DNA from: a virus | IMG/VR virus record: IMGVR_UViG_3300006869_000022 | Coordinates: 1 to 40,444 of that record | Reading direction: 5' to 3' (one strand) | DNA length: 40,444 bases | Shown: piece after piece, positions 9,301-17,138 of the stretch | Layout of the letters: every line of letters begins with the position of its first letter | Position numbering within the stretch: the first letter of the stretch is position 1 | The notes under the pieces: generated by a model | What the model was told of the DNA's origin: nothing | The model's input: the letters and a program-made list of their open reading frames with translations, nothing else | Database searches by the model: none | Program-made: the position numbers and the translations under genes

Positions 9301-12300
9301 TGAATACCATTGACATGAGTATACATATACCCATATCGCATAGCAAAAACAGGGTTGGGATCATTATCGCCGTCAAATATATTTAAGCTTCCATGAATGC
9401 TTGCATTATGTCTATCTAAATAGAATAGATCTGATGGTAAAGGATCACTTGTTTTGGGTAAAGACAGACCAACAATCTCGTTTGCCAAACTAGTCATATC
9501 AAACTTCCGCGTATCCATCCAATATCTTGGGTATGGAATGTTTACACGCTGCAGGTAATCATAAGTATATTGATCTGGCTGACCATTTAAAAAGTCAGCA
9601 AAGATTGGCATAATGGTTTTCTCAGTATACCTGTTGATATATACATCACCAGCAAATATAGGAGAAGAAGAAAATTTAGTTTGAGGATTATTAGCTGATA
9701 CTAGTTCTATTGTACCACGCATCTGAACCTGCTTAATGCCATCAAGTTGACCATACTGATTCTCAGCGTCAAACTTTAAAGCACCATAAACTGCTGAGAT
9801 ATCTCTCTTTTGTTCTTGCTCAGGATTCCTTAAATATTTATTAGCTACGGACTCAGAAAATGGACCACCGCCATCTCCACTAATAACATATCTTGATTTA
9901 TCTACAATACTAGGATCATCTATATTATCTGTAGTAGCAACTGCTACGGTATCTGGTCTAAATAGATTATTAATCTTAAAACCATTAAAAGCCTGATATG
10001 TACTACCTATATAGTTTGAGTCTTCATTTCTAGTCCTATACACTTGACCATTTGGTCTAGTAGTAAATGTATCATAGAAGCCGTGAGAGTTATGCTTAAA
10101 TGCAAAATCCTCTTCCTTGATAAGACCATAGATTAACTCTATGATTTCATTTCCACCATCTGCAATATTGAAACGAGCAATAAAATAACCAAAGGCTGCT
10201 TGTAAAAACTTTGGAAGGTTGCCACTAGGATGTTCAACTTTAAATCTCTCAATATTCTTACCAGAGTCTGTACCTGGTGTTCGAGAAGCTAAAGTAAGAT
10301 TTTTACCTTGCCCAAAGCTCATCGTAAGATCAACAGCTCCTTGTCCCAACCAAATAGTGCTTATATCGACTACATCTTGTAGTAATATCTCTCCTAGCAA
10401 ATCAAACAAACTACCTACCCCAAGATTAATACCTTGTTCTGCACTAATTGTTTCGTATAGAGCACCTGTACCTGGTGGGCCAACAAAAGGTACATATGGA
10501 ACAGACGCTCCACCACCTACACCGAGAACATCAACATCTAAATAATCATTAGCAACAAGATTATTATTTATACTTAAACCTTGTAGTTCAGACTCCTGAG
10601 TTCCTCTTATTCTTGAAATTGCATAGCCAATCCCAATAATACTGGCAATGATGGATGCAATATTTCTGATTAATTTATTCTGAGGATGATTCTCTGACTT
10701 AATAAAATGCCCTACAGATGTACCGGAAAGATCTCCATATAGTCTTGTCTCATAAGCATTCAAGAAAGGTCTTTTGAACATCAGCTCTGGTGAGTGGAAT
10801 GTAAAGAACTTCTTAGCTACACTTGTAAGTGGTTTAAAGTCGTCAATAGAATCAGCATACTTCTGAGTACCATCTGTTCTATGATCATCTCTTCTCTGAC
10901 CATCATGGAAATAAACATCAGGTCTTAGATCATTGTATGGATAGTTTGGATAAAGACCTACAGGATTACCCCCGGTCTGCCCACCCTCAGGAATATTGTA
11001 CTTACGCATATTCCTAAATATTCCCTTGGCTAGGATAGACTTTTGTCCTTCTCTTGAACCTCGTAAGATCTCATAGCCAACTATATTTGGTATGACAGTG
11101 CCATCATTAAACACCGGAGGTTTGATATCACTGAACTGTACACCCAGCACTCTAATCCTACTATTAGAATCATTTGTCAAGTGCAACTCAGGCCCACGTT
11201 CTTCAGTTGGCATCTTATGATGGCGGATATACTTACCACATAAATCAAAGCGAGAGTCTCCGGTACCACCAATGTTTACTCCTGTAGTTACATCTGTGTA
11301 AGTAGCATTCCAGATTTCAGGTTGTGTTGCAGGATACTTCTCTGTAGACTGCCAGTAACTCATCTCACCCTTGGCAATAACCAAACCTCCATCCCCTGTA
11401 GGATTATTTAATCCTGTCGCCTGAATGGTAGATGTATCGTATACCTGAAAGTTCTTTTCTCTAGAGCTTAAAACATTGAGACCTCCGCCACCTGCTAGAC
11501 CATCTTCACTACTATTGATCTGCTCATTAAACTGATTTCTAAAAGAACTCTTTGGCGGTCTGCCTGGAATATGATAAGACTTAGATCTTTCACCAGTATT
11601 ATAAATCCATCTGATAAAGAAAGCATACTGCTCATCACGCATAAAGCCGGTGCTGTTACCTCCCTTACGATAATACTCAGCAGGATATTCAGCAACTACC
11701 CATTCAGTCTTAATCTGATTAGCTCTGGGTTGATAGTTAAAATCAAATTGTTCTGTAGGACCTTTACGTATAAGCCAATCATTAACAACAAACATTGCAT
11801 CTGACTTCTCATACGCAGGGCTTCTAGCTGGCAATAATTCTAATGGGATACTGACTAATGACTGATCTATATAGTCAACAGAAATAGAACTAGTCTCAGT
11901 GCTATACAACCCAATCTTCTTGGCTGCATAATTATTTGCGTTGTTGCTAAGAATAACTAATTCAAAAAACTCAAAGTCTTTATCCAGATTAGACACCTTA
12001 ATATCCAGAGACCCTGCAGTGCCGTCATGATCAAAAAGACTCTGCAGATTAGATACACCAATATAGTCTGTTACTCTCTGCTCATTTACAGTATAAGCTA
12101 TATAAGCTTGATACATACCATTCCTTAAAGATCCTCCATCGGGAGCTTTGGAAAGTTTGACAATAGGAGTGTCAAGAAGAGGTGCCAATCTGAGTTTCTC
12201 ACAATCTAGTATGGTCGTATCTTCATAGATAACACAATCATCACCAGGTGTAGAGGTAACAGTTTGCTGGTAAGGAATATTGTCTAGATTAAGAGTACGA

Positions 12301-12737
12301 GACGGGTTTCTCCCATCATCCCAGTATACTTGCCAACTGCAGTCAAAGTTCTCTTTTGCGGCACCTTGAATTAAATTCTCTTTGTTGAAGTTAAGACACT
12401 TGGAATTGACCAAAGTCTTATACTCGCATTTACTATCATCAAAGAGACCTATCTCAGAGTTAGTATTATCAGTGGTATACAGCACCCACTCATCTGCATA
12501 TAAATGCACTGTTCCAATAACTGTATATGGAACTACACCACAGGCTAAGTTAGCTGGTTCGTTACCCAGTACTCCTACATCACCGTCTGTAGAATTGTTT
12601 GCAGCGTTTCTTGCGTGAGTCCAAGATTGTTTGGGTTCGTAACTAGGATTGATATCCTTGTTCATACCCTTCACAAAAACATTAGTCTCTACAGAGTCAG
12701 CACCTTTGTTCTGAATATTTTGTTTCTTCTTAGCCAT
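6363..12737 (-). CDS. Giant muzzle/stabilisation-type tail protein with an inserted von Willebrand A domain
   Basis: A 2124-residue protein, the largest in the window. The N-terminus (NVFVKGMNKDINPSYEPKQ, then TDGDVGVLGNEP) resembles the stabilisation/muzzle proteins of crAss-like phages, which form the outer end of the short tail. The last 200 residues (GIWRHNYRC, WEVELVENTGQNV, RINQFWDTTHDRGEF) look like the conserved end of the same family. Between them, residues about 1505-1920 look like an insert. It has a CPPGYSYNPVTQNCE Cys-rich element, then a vWA domain with a full metal-binding MIDAS set: D1562-x-S1564-x-S1566, T1660 in GQKTNF and D1699 in VIVITDA. More Cys-rich sequence follows (CSFSCSCPTGY, CECPPP). 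vWA domains bind ligands through a divalent metal, so a receptor-binding role is plausible. The ATG at 12737 follows the upstream stop by 11 bases. Confidence 0.85.
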   Translation of the reverse strand: MAKKKQNIQNKGADSVETNVFVKGMNKDINPSYEPKQSWTHARNAANNSTDGDVGVLGNEPANLACGVVPYTVIGTVHLYADEWVLYTTDNTNSEIGLFDDSKCEYKTLVNSKCLNFNKENLIQGAAKENFDCSWQVYWDDGRNPSRTLNLDNIPYQQTVTSTPGDDCVIYEDTTILDCEKLRLAPLLDTPIVKLSKAPDGGSLRNGMYQAYIAYTVNEQRVTDYIGVSNLQSLFDHDGTAGSLDIKVSNLDKDFEFFELVILSNNANNYAAKKIGLYSTETSSISVDYIDQSLVSIPLELLPARSPAYEKSDAMFVVNDWLIRKGPTEQFDFNYQPRANQIKTEWVVAEYPAEYYRKGGNSTGFMRDEQYAFFIRWIYNTGERSKSYHIPGRPPKSSFRNQFNEQINSSEDGLAGGGGLNVLSSREKNFQVYDTSTIQATGLNNPTGDGGLVIAKGEMSYWQSTEKYPATQPEIWNATYTDVTTGVNIGGTGDSRFDLCGKYIRHHKMPTEERGPELHLTNDSNSRIRVLGVQFSDIKPPVFNDGTVIPNIVGYEILRGSREGQKSILAKGIFRNMRKYNIPEGGQTGGNPVGLYPNYPYNDLRPDVYFHDGQRRDDHRTDGTQKYADSIDDFKPLTSVAKKFFTFHSPELMFKRPFLNAYETRLYGDLSGTSVGHFIKSENHPQNKLIRNIASIIASIIGIGYAISRIRGTQESELQGLSINNNLVANDYLDVDVLGVGGGASVPYVPFVGPPGTGALYETISAEQGINLGVGSLFDLLGEILLQDVVDISTIWLGQGAVDLTMSFGQGKNLTLASRTPGTDSGKNIERFKVEHPSGNLPKFLQAAFGYFIARFNIADGGNEIIELIYGLIKEEDFAFKHNSHGFYDTFTTRPNGQVYRTRNEDSNYIGSTYQAFNGFKINNLFRPDTVAVATTDNIDDPSIVDKSRYVISGDGGGPFSESVANKYLRNPEQEQKRDISAVYGALKFDAENQYGQLDGIKQVQMRGTIELVSANNPQTKFSSSPIFAGDVYINRYTEKTIMPIFADFLNGQPDQYTYDYLQRVNIPYPRYWMDTRKFDMTSLANEIVGLSLPKTSDPLPSDLFYLDRHNASIHGSLNIFDGDNDPNPVFAMRYGYMYTHVNGIQDFFVESEYNLAQRDWEEAQDKRFYDPYEYANTDDLFHADIIKKDNYYKYDISLSVSKFLTQISNFGEVQTRDYDPKVAEDCFSYYPKRLIYSLQAKTESKKDFWRVFLPNNYKDFKNPINVIKPINKSGALVLFPYQSPQMFQGLDTLKTDLGTKLTIGDGGLFSQPFQNITNSDLSNEYGSCESHRTVINTPMGVFFISQAQGKIFHYTGKLENIANNGMKWWFNKYLPSQLIKQFPALEETPLADNPVVGVGCQSIYDVNNDVVYFCKRDFRVKDQYKDQVNYTVQNGFTFNGFVLQPQVNDDAPILSTKITLGDPLYFEDVSWTVSYDPKAKAWISFHDWHPELCMPSINHFLTTKEKQLDQPYCPPGYSYNPVTQNCEITIGDSAPAIVNVEEVLANLQTQTCDIDLVLCMDYSASTNANQQSILKNQHQFISDFLDNSDVQSALSSGRLQMGFTAFGSAESTFMNLRTSGNVQKTMANTFDPDTVIDGLGFSSSATAYYNTLDPSGQKTNFCRGIYNAFEVLNSKSTTELGDRSGNANFIQAVIVITDARCRANTTSPPNSFNEKNNCRAGGSSIGMTYQSSLLGGGGPANQYIYTVWCGENQDVFDSQGNIKISDDCANATQGIYPFTGNDILDNLTGDANTPNRQNQYIILSQQPLNDQKTDYVAQQIINSICSFSCSCPTGYTLVYPGNNGYTEPTGDCNDVNPPICRKIGCECPPPINPKGLTTKIGNCDDVYKAGPNGDPNYVNPNPVICSFFYEDITPAVTTGSGIWRHNYRCDLFANYYGVDYPWEVELVENTGQNVNTVRSLEYQLESYVYKGDLHDGCGDDRWHDLDFNFDELIVHNTEQVSGLLRIHNQFKNDPMKGLEYPKVNLSDIEILSSKVEQKYRINQFWDTTHDRGEFSNAQQEIFKTRRNGYIRDLNSGNLDYSKSAFERKKFRHYYNKFLLTRRISADRKMLLKLNNTKLNLSFR

Positions 12738-12748
12738 AGTTCACCTTG

Positions 12749-13627
12749 TTACACAGGATAACTCTTGAACATATTATAGTAATTGTGATACTGCGCTCTT
12801 CTGTTTAACCACCAGATCTTCTGCATCTCTTTAAAGTCTGGAGTATTTACAAATCCAAGTGCGTTATTTCTTGCAGCTCTCAGGCGTCCCTCTATTAGAC
12901 CTAATTGATTAGCCACATTCTCTCCGGCAAAAACCATGTTCTCAAGAATCCTCTGCTTCAAGGCATACTCGTAGTATTCATTGCAATAAGGATGGTCCAG
13001 TACAAGCAATCTTCCTTGAGAGTCTTCCATGGCTCCTTGGAAACTAATATATACTTTACCTGTTGTAAAGTTTGTAAGAAGATAACCGTCTTTTATTTCA
13101 GCAATATCTGATGCTTGCTCTCCGACATTTGGACAATCACAAGTAGCATCATTTACATTCTGTATCCTCAGAGGATAGAATGCAGTGTAAGTTCTATACT
13201 CTCCGCCACCAATCTTCTGAACTAACTGATACTGATTCTTGTCTTCACAGGTCTTAATAACACATACTTCTTTACATTCCGGATCATCACATGGTCCGGA
13301 CTCATCTGGAGCTGGTACATAAGGCACAGGGTTATCTGTCTCTACATGTGTACCAGAGGGCATCTGAGTAGAGATGCTATAGTCACCACACATAAAAGCA
13401 TAATTCAAAGAGAAAAAGTCACTTGGAAGCTTGGTCTTGCCATGCTCTACATCCAGCACCACTTCTTTGGTTCTATTGATTCTTAAACCAAGATCATAAT
13501 TTACTCTCGTTGCAACTTTAATTAACTGCTGAGGTTCAATCATCCCCTCCATTGCATATGTAGAAAAATCTACTGTTACATCTTCAAGTAACTGATCAAA
13601 AGTTCTATACTTATGTGATACGCTCAT
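12749..13627 (-). CDS. Putative ring/connector-type tail protein
   Basis: A 292-residue protein with the look of phage connector or tail-ring proteins. A helical N-terminus is followed by a beta region (EHGKTKLPSDFFSLNYAF) and a C-terminal helical part beginning LVLDHPYCNEYYEYALKQR. In crAss-like phages proteins of this kind stack between portal and muzzle, and here the gene lies directly before the muzzle-type gene. A middle segment (about residues 110-165) carries clustered cysteines (CDDPECKEVC, CDCP) that could bind metal or form disulfides and look like a surface insertion. The ATG at 13627 sits 3 bases after the preceding stop. Ring identity is inferred from context and general pattern. 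Confidence 0.65.
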   Translation of the reverse strand: MSVSHKYRTFDQLLEDVTVDFSTYAMEGMIEPQQLIKVATRVNYDLGLRINRTKEVVLDVEHGKTKLPSDFFSLNYAFMCGDYSISTQMPSGTHVETDNPVPYVPAPDESGPCDDPECKEVCVIKTCEDKNQYQLVQKIGGGEYRTYTAFYPLRIQNVNDATCDCPNVGEQASDIAEIKDGYLLTNFTTGKVYISFQGAMEDSQGRLLVLDHPYCNEYYEYALKQRILENMVFAGENVANQLGLIEGRLRAARNNALGFVNTPDFKEMQKIWWLNRRAQYHNYYNMFKSYPV

Positions 13628-13630
13628 GAT

Positions 13631-13918
13631 TTACCATTTTACTTTATGAGACCAGTAACGTGCTGAAAAAATATCCGGCTTAGAATCCTGGGCATTATGT
13701 CTAGCGTAGTAACTCTTCTTTCGTGCTTTATCTTTCGCACTCTTAGGATTCTTACCTGCACCCTTTACACCTTGTTGACCAAAGCGGATAAGCTTTGTCT
13801 TATCACCTTTCTTAGCTACAACAACATGTGACTTCGTAGGATGACTTGGTGTCCTCTTAGGTTTATTATAACCTGATACACCAGCTCTAGTCAACTTTGG
13901 ATCCTTCTTAGCTGCCAT
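13631..13918 (-). CDS. Small lysine-rich protein of unknown function
   Basis: 95 residues, strongly basic, without membrane segments or a signal peptide. It contains TPSHPTKSHVVVAKKGDKTK, a short beta-rich part (LIRFGQQGVKGAG) and a tail with KARKKSYYARHN and SARYWSHKVKW. I recall similar small proteins in phages of aquatic bacteria but know no function. It is one of four tiny basic genes in a 1.5-kb stretch. A role in compacting DNA or packing inside the virion is possible given the charge, but this is inference. Confidence 0.7.
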   Translation of the reverse strand: MAAKKDPKLTRAGVSGYNKPKRTPSHPTKSHVVVAKKGDKTKLIRFGQQGVKGAGKNPKSAKDKARKKSYYARHNAQDSKPDIFSARYWSHKVKW

Positions 13919-13920
13919 GA

Positions 13921-14451
13921 TTAGTGTGCTTTAGCTTGAATAACAATCCATCTTGTTCCATCGGACCAAAGAGTAATACCTTCAAAATGTTGATTAATCT
14001 GATAGTTGGAGCTGCTTTCATCTATAAACTGACCATTAAAGGTTACAAGCTCAGCATGATTGCTTCCCTGCATAGAGGCATCGGATATAAAACGAATAAC
14101 TCTATACTTGTAAGCTACTGATGTTGCATCTGGTAATAGCACTTGATAGGTAGCATTTCCAACTTGTGTGTGCTTTAGATAAATCATCCAGTCATCAGAA
14201 GCTGTAAGATCAAATACATCTCCACCACTACCTTCAATCAATCTAGGTATAATAAACTTTGTATCCTGGATTACATAGGATTTTAAATCCTTTGCCTTTA
14301 TCAAATTAGAATCAGCCTCAGGTTCTGGTTTTAATTCTTTCTTTACAGTTTTAGTTCTTTTACTAATAAAAAAGAAATCTTCATCACTAGGAATAGATAT
14401 AAACAACCTACGTTTAATCATTCCCATTATGTCTTGTAAAATATTACTCAT
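13921..14451 (-). CDS. Fibre-like virion protein with shared N-terminal anchor (copy 1)
   Basis: 176 residues. The N-terminal 60 or so (MSNILQDIMGMIKRR, then LIKAKDLKSYV) match the start of the 222-aa protein at 15170-15838 (MNNILTDILGMLKRR, then ITKAEDLVKYV), while the rest does not. This pattern, a constant N-terminus with a variable beta-rich C-terminus, is typical of proteins that dock on the virion and present different tips. The C-terminal part has short beta-strand-like segments (YRVIRFISDAS, HAELVTFNGQF) and ends in GITLWSDGTRWIVIQAKA, reminiscent of phage fibre end domains. It overlaps the upstream gene by an ATGA junction. Fibre or head-decoration role is inferred. Confidence 0.72.
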   Translation of the reverse strand: MSNILQDIMGMIKRRLFISIPSDEDFFFISKRTKTVKKELKPEPEADSNLIKAKDLKSYVIQDTKFIIPRLIEGSGGDVFDLTASDDWMIYLKHTQVGNATYQVLLPDATSVAYKYRVIRFISDASMQGSNHAELVTFNGQFIDESSSNYQINQHFEGITLWSDGTRWIVIQAKAH

Positions 14452-14690
14452 CTCTTCTTGCCTTTATGTAGTCCATGTTTTGCATGCTGCTTACCTTTTT
14501 TAGTAGCAGCACGTTTCTTTTTATTAGCAGCAGCTAACTTCTTTCTACCAGCTGCAGTACTCTTAAGCTTTCTGATAGTAGCAGACGGCGCATACACTTC
14601 TCCTGTCTCAGAAGATTTCTTACCAGAAGGTGTTCTCCACTTCTGCTTAGTCCATCTATCTAAACTCTTTTGCCTTGCCGTCTTTGCCAT
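14448..14690 (-). CDS. Small lysine-rich protein of unknown function
   Basis: 80 residues, extremely rich in Lys and Arg. The N-terminal half has a recognisable pattern, KSLDRWTKQKWRT followed by GKKSSETGEVYAP, that I associate with tiny basic proteins widespread in aquatic phages and some large viruses; the function is not known to me. The C-terminal half is mostly Lys, Ala and Gly. It is coupled to its neighbours: the start overlaps the preceding stop by one base, and its stop overlaps the next start by four bases. It is very likely translated as part of this operon. Confidence 0.7.
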   Translation of the reverse strand: MAKTARQKSLDRWTKQKWRTPSGKKSSETGEVYAPSATIRKLKSTAAGRKKLAAANKKKRAATKKGKQHAKHGLHKGKKR

Positions 14691-14956
14691 TACTTGCTAT
14701 GTTTCTTTTGGATCTTAAATTTAGCTGTTAATGACGCACCAGGATGCTTTACAAATTTGCCAGAGTGTTTCATCAACTTATATCCAGATCCGTCCTTCAT
14801 CCAATGAAAACCCTCAGGAGCTTTTACAGACTTCATGCTAGTAGATCCACCTTTCTTATAAACACTCTTAGCCATAGGTTTTGCACCCTTAGGTTTCTTA
14901 CCCTTCTGCTTCATATTCACTGCTATTGCAGCTTGTTGTTTTCTAGAACTAGCCAT
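14690..14956 (-). CDS. Small basic protein of unknown function
   Basis: 88 residues, basic. The first 30 residues carry KQQAAIAVNMKQKGKKPKG. The last 45 contain APEGFHWMKDGSGYKLMKH and a GKFVKHPGASL segment that looks like a compact beta domain repeated in small phage proteins I have seen without a named function. It overlaps both neighbours by one base (TAATG junctions), which indicates translational coupling. It is the third member of the four-gene basic cluster. Confidence 0.7.
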   Translation of the reverse strand: MASSRKQQAAIAVNMKQKGKKPKGAKPMAKSVYKKGGSTSMKSVKAPEGFHWMKDGSGYKLMKHSGKFVKHPGASLTAKFKIQKKHSK

Positions 14957-15165
14957 TACTTCTTAGTTTTATAACCGCCACCAGCAGCCTTATATCGCTT
15001 GGCTAACATCTGTGCTTTACGTGCAGACCATTGACCAGGACGTCCACCTTTACTTCCGGCTTTAATCTGATTAAATAGTTTCTTACGCATACCAGGCTTC
15101 GTATAGTTACCAGAAGCATTAACTGTGCTTTTCTTTTTTGCAGGTGCTTTTTTTCTTGGAGGCAT
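14956..15165 (-). CDS. Small lysine-rich protein of unknown function
   Basis: 69 residues from the ATG at 15165 (MPPRKKAPAKKK). An ATG at 15183 would add six residues but would overlap the upstream gene by 14 bases, whereas 15165 leaves a 4-base gap; I prefer the shorter form. The core MRKKLFNQIKAGSKGG followed by PGQWSARKAQMLAKRYK and GGGYK is a pattern I recall from small proteins of aquatic phages, with no known function. It has two parts: a Lys/Ala-rich N-terminal arm and a predicted helical core. Confidence 0.7.
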   Translation of the reverse strand: MPPRKKAPAKKKSTVNASGNYTKPGMRKKLFNQIKAGSKGGRPGQWSARKAQMLAKRYKAAGGGYKTKK

Positions 15166-15169
15166 AACC

Positions 15170-15838
15170 TTATGGTAATTCAACTAAAAATGAAACTTCA
15201 ACTTCATTTACATTAGCACTGACGCTTCCAGCATTAATTGTTGCTGCCAATGAAAACATTGTGCCTGCTGGTATTTCTAGAGGAGCGCTAAGATTTTCAA
15301 CAAAACCAGGATTACCATTATCAGCAACAGTCCAACGTTTAGCTAATGAACCAGCATATGTCCAAATACCTGAATCATTCGGCCTACCATTTGCTAGTTG
15401 ATCCGATGTCCAAATTTTAAATTCAAAATCAGCATCAGCAGAAAAAGTTACAGCATTTCCAGTCATCTTTGCTGTAGCAGCAATAATCTTTAAATTCCTT
15501 GGTGCTACAAGTACAGATGTGTGTGCATTCACTGCACCACCTCGCACAGTCCATTCTGCAGGTTCTCCACCAAAAGGTGAGTTGGGAGTATCTCCACTTC
15601 CAAAGTCTTCAATAACTCCAGTATAAACTAAATAGCCTTTTGGAATAGAGTCCTCAACATACTTTACTAAGTCCTCTGCTTTAGTAATTCTTGTAATAAC
15701 CTTAGGTTCTTCAAGTACACCTTTATTCCTGCGTAGATTCTTTCTATATCTAGCAAATGGGATAAAATCTCCATTCTCAACTTTAGAGATCTCCCTTCTC
15801 TTCAACATCCCAAGTATGTCTGTGAGTATATTATTCAT
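15170..15838 (-). CDS. Fibre-like virion protein with shared N-terminal anchor (copy 2)
   Basis: 222 residues. Its N-terminal 60 residues are related to those of the 176-aa protein at 13921-14451 (same NIL-x-DI-x-GM-x-KRR opening and a shared KAEDL/KAKDL helix), but the C-terminal 160 residues differ completely. That part looks like a jelly-roll-type beta domain: alternating hydrophobic strands such as TSVLVAPRNLKIIAATAK and FSLAATINAGSVSANVNEVE, ending in EVSFLVELP. This fits a virion surface protein with an exchangeable tip. The ATG at 15838 lies 19 bases after the preceding stop. Confidence 0.72.
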   Translation of the reverse strand: MNNILTDILGMLKRREISKVENGDFIPFARYRKNLRRNKGVLEEPKVITRITKAEDLVKYVEDSIPKGYLVYTGVIEDFGSGDTPNSPFGGEPAEWTVRGGAVNAHTSVLVAPRNLKIIAATAKMTGNAVTFSADADFEFKIWTSDQLANGRPNDSGIWTYAGSLAKRWTVADNGNPGFVENLSAPLEIPAGTMFSLAATINAGSVSANVNEVEVSFLVELP

Positions 15839-15857
15839 TGTATTCTACTTTAAATTA

Positions 15858-16553
15858 TTATCTATGAACACTCTGTTTGTTATCTGCATCTTCTGCAGGC
15901 ACTTTTACTGTATTAAATATTACCGCAAGTACCTGCTGTTCAATCTCAGCAAATAAAAACTCCGGTACAAAAAACTGTTGTAAGTATCTAGGTACACAGT
16001 TATCATCTTCATCACATGTCCATCTAGATATGTCACCTTCAAATACCCCCTCCAACTTAATAGCATCCCATTCAATATTAGGCATATATAGATAGCCATT
16101 TAAGTACCAGTAATACTTTGTTGTATTGTACTTAAAAGAGGTTGTTTTAGACATTGAGGTATAAGTACCTGGATTTGTAGGCTGTAACTCTATAGATCCA
16201 TCTAAAGAACTAACAGTTCTAATCAGAGGACCCCAGTATCCTTCCATAAATGTTGGAAGCTTTTCCTTAGTTCTCTTGATTGTACAACCACTTGCTATAC
16301 CAGAACAGCTAGCTTCAACTCTATCTACCTCAATCAAGTTTAAAAATGGAAGCGTCTGCCATACACTATTAAACTTCATCAGTTTATTAGCACTATCCTG
16401 CCTACGCATAAGCAGCTGAGCAAACTTTAAAATAAGGCTATATATGTAGCGGTCAGTAACAAAAGCATCTTGCACCTCTGCTTTTACCTGTCCTCTGACT
16501 CTTGATACTACATCTCCTATTGTTGTCATTCTCTTAGCTTTCAAATTCATCAT
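15858..16553 (-). CDS. Putative tail ring/connector protein
   Basis: 231 residues from the first ATG, which overlaps the upstream gene by 20 bases. An internal ATG at 16529 (MTTIGDVVSRVRG, 223 aa) leaves a 4-base gap and may be the true start. The helical N-terminus with RYIYSLILKFAQLLMRRQD and the later beta part (TKYYWYLNGYLYMPNIEWDAIKLEG) ending in EFLFAEIEQQVLAVIF resemble the ring proteins between portal and tail hub in crAss-like phages. The family call rests on pattern and on its place between conserved virion genes. Confidence 0.65.
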   Translation of the reverse strand: MMNLKAKRMTTIGDVVSRVRGQVKAEVQDAFVTDRYIYSLILKFAQLLMRRQDSANKLMKFNSVWQTLPFLNLIEVDRVEASCSGIASGCTIKRTKEKLPTFMEGYWGPLIRTVSSLDGSIELQPTNPGTYTSMSKTTSFKYNTTKYYWYLNGYLYMPNIEWDAIKLEGVFEGDISRWTCDEDDNCVPRYLQQFFVPEFLFAEIEQQVLAVIFNTVKVPAEDADNKQSVHR

Positions 16554-17094
16554 ATCCCTTCAGATCACTCTCTGGAGGGGTAAAGTTGAAAAGATGTGCT
16601 ATCCTATACTTGTTCTTCATAATCCTATACTTATTCCAGTTCTCTGGATAAGTCTTGGCTACAGATCTCTTAAACTTCCTACACGCTGTGAATCTCCAAA
16701 ACTCTCTGTTGCGAAATCTATATTTAGTAGACCAGTTTGTATAAAATATCTTTCCTATGTTTCCGTCAGTTTCCCAATTCTTGTTTTGCAAAACCTTGCC
16801 ATATTCCTTTGATAGTGAGTAGTTTGTATTCACTGATTTAGCCGGAGCACAAGTACCTATAAAAAGATACCCTAATGAATCAGGTAATTCAACACCATCT
16901 CTATTATCAATCACTCCATTCCACAACTTATTATTATATATCCTAATTATGTCCTTCAACTTGTTGTTATCAATATTCTCATAATGAGGATACTTACTCT
17001 TAAACTTATTAATCACCTCAGCATTTAGAAGCCCAAGCCTTTTCTCTCTGTATCTCGGAGCATTTAGGTCGGGCTCTTTGAAATTATTAATCAT
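16534..17094 (-). CDS. Conserved phage protein of unknown function
   Basis: 186 residues, soluble, rich in aromatic and basic residues. Distinct stretches are APRYREKRLGLLN, LPDSLGYLFIGTCAP, FYTNWSTKYRFRNREFWRF and VAKTYPENWNKYRI. I recall similar proteins in many Bacteroidota phages, usually beside virion genes, but no function. No catalytic motif is evident. It sits between the phosphoesterase and a ring-type gene, downstream of a variant of the promoter motif, and its stop overlaps the next gene. Confidence 0.68.
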   Translation of the reverse strand: MINNFKEPDLNAPRYREKRLGLLNAEVINKFKSKYPHYENIDNNKLKDIIRIYNNKLWNGVIDNRDGVELPDSLGYLFIGTCAPAKSVNTNYSLSKEYGKVLQNKNWETDGNIGKIFYTNWSTKYRFRNREFWRFTACRKFKRSVAKTYPENWNKYRIMKNKYRIAHLFNFTPPESDLKGYDEFES

Positions 17095-17105
17095 AGTTTA
17101 TAGTT

Positions 17106-17117
17106 ATAATTTACAAA
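17106..17117 (-). promoter_or_regulatory. Putative late promoter motif (variant)
   Basis: Minus strand reads TTTGTAAATTAT, one base different from the 12-mer found before other genes. It ends 11 bases before the ATG at 17094. The surrounding gap also contains the 8-mer AGTTATAA twice on the plus strand (17103-17110 and 17127-17134). Confidence 0.45.
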
Positions 17118-17138
17118 AAAAAGAGCAGTTATAAAAGT

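Noticed and set aside
10219-10545. Plus-strand frame of 108 codons
   Set aside because: Antisense to the giant muzzle-type gene; Pro/Ser/Thr-rich translation typical of a shadow frame.
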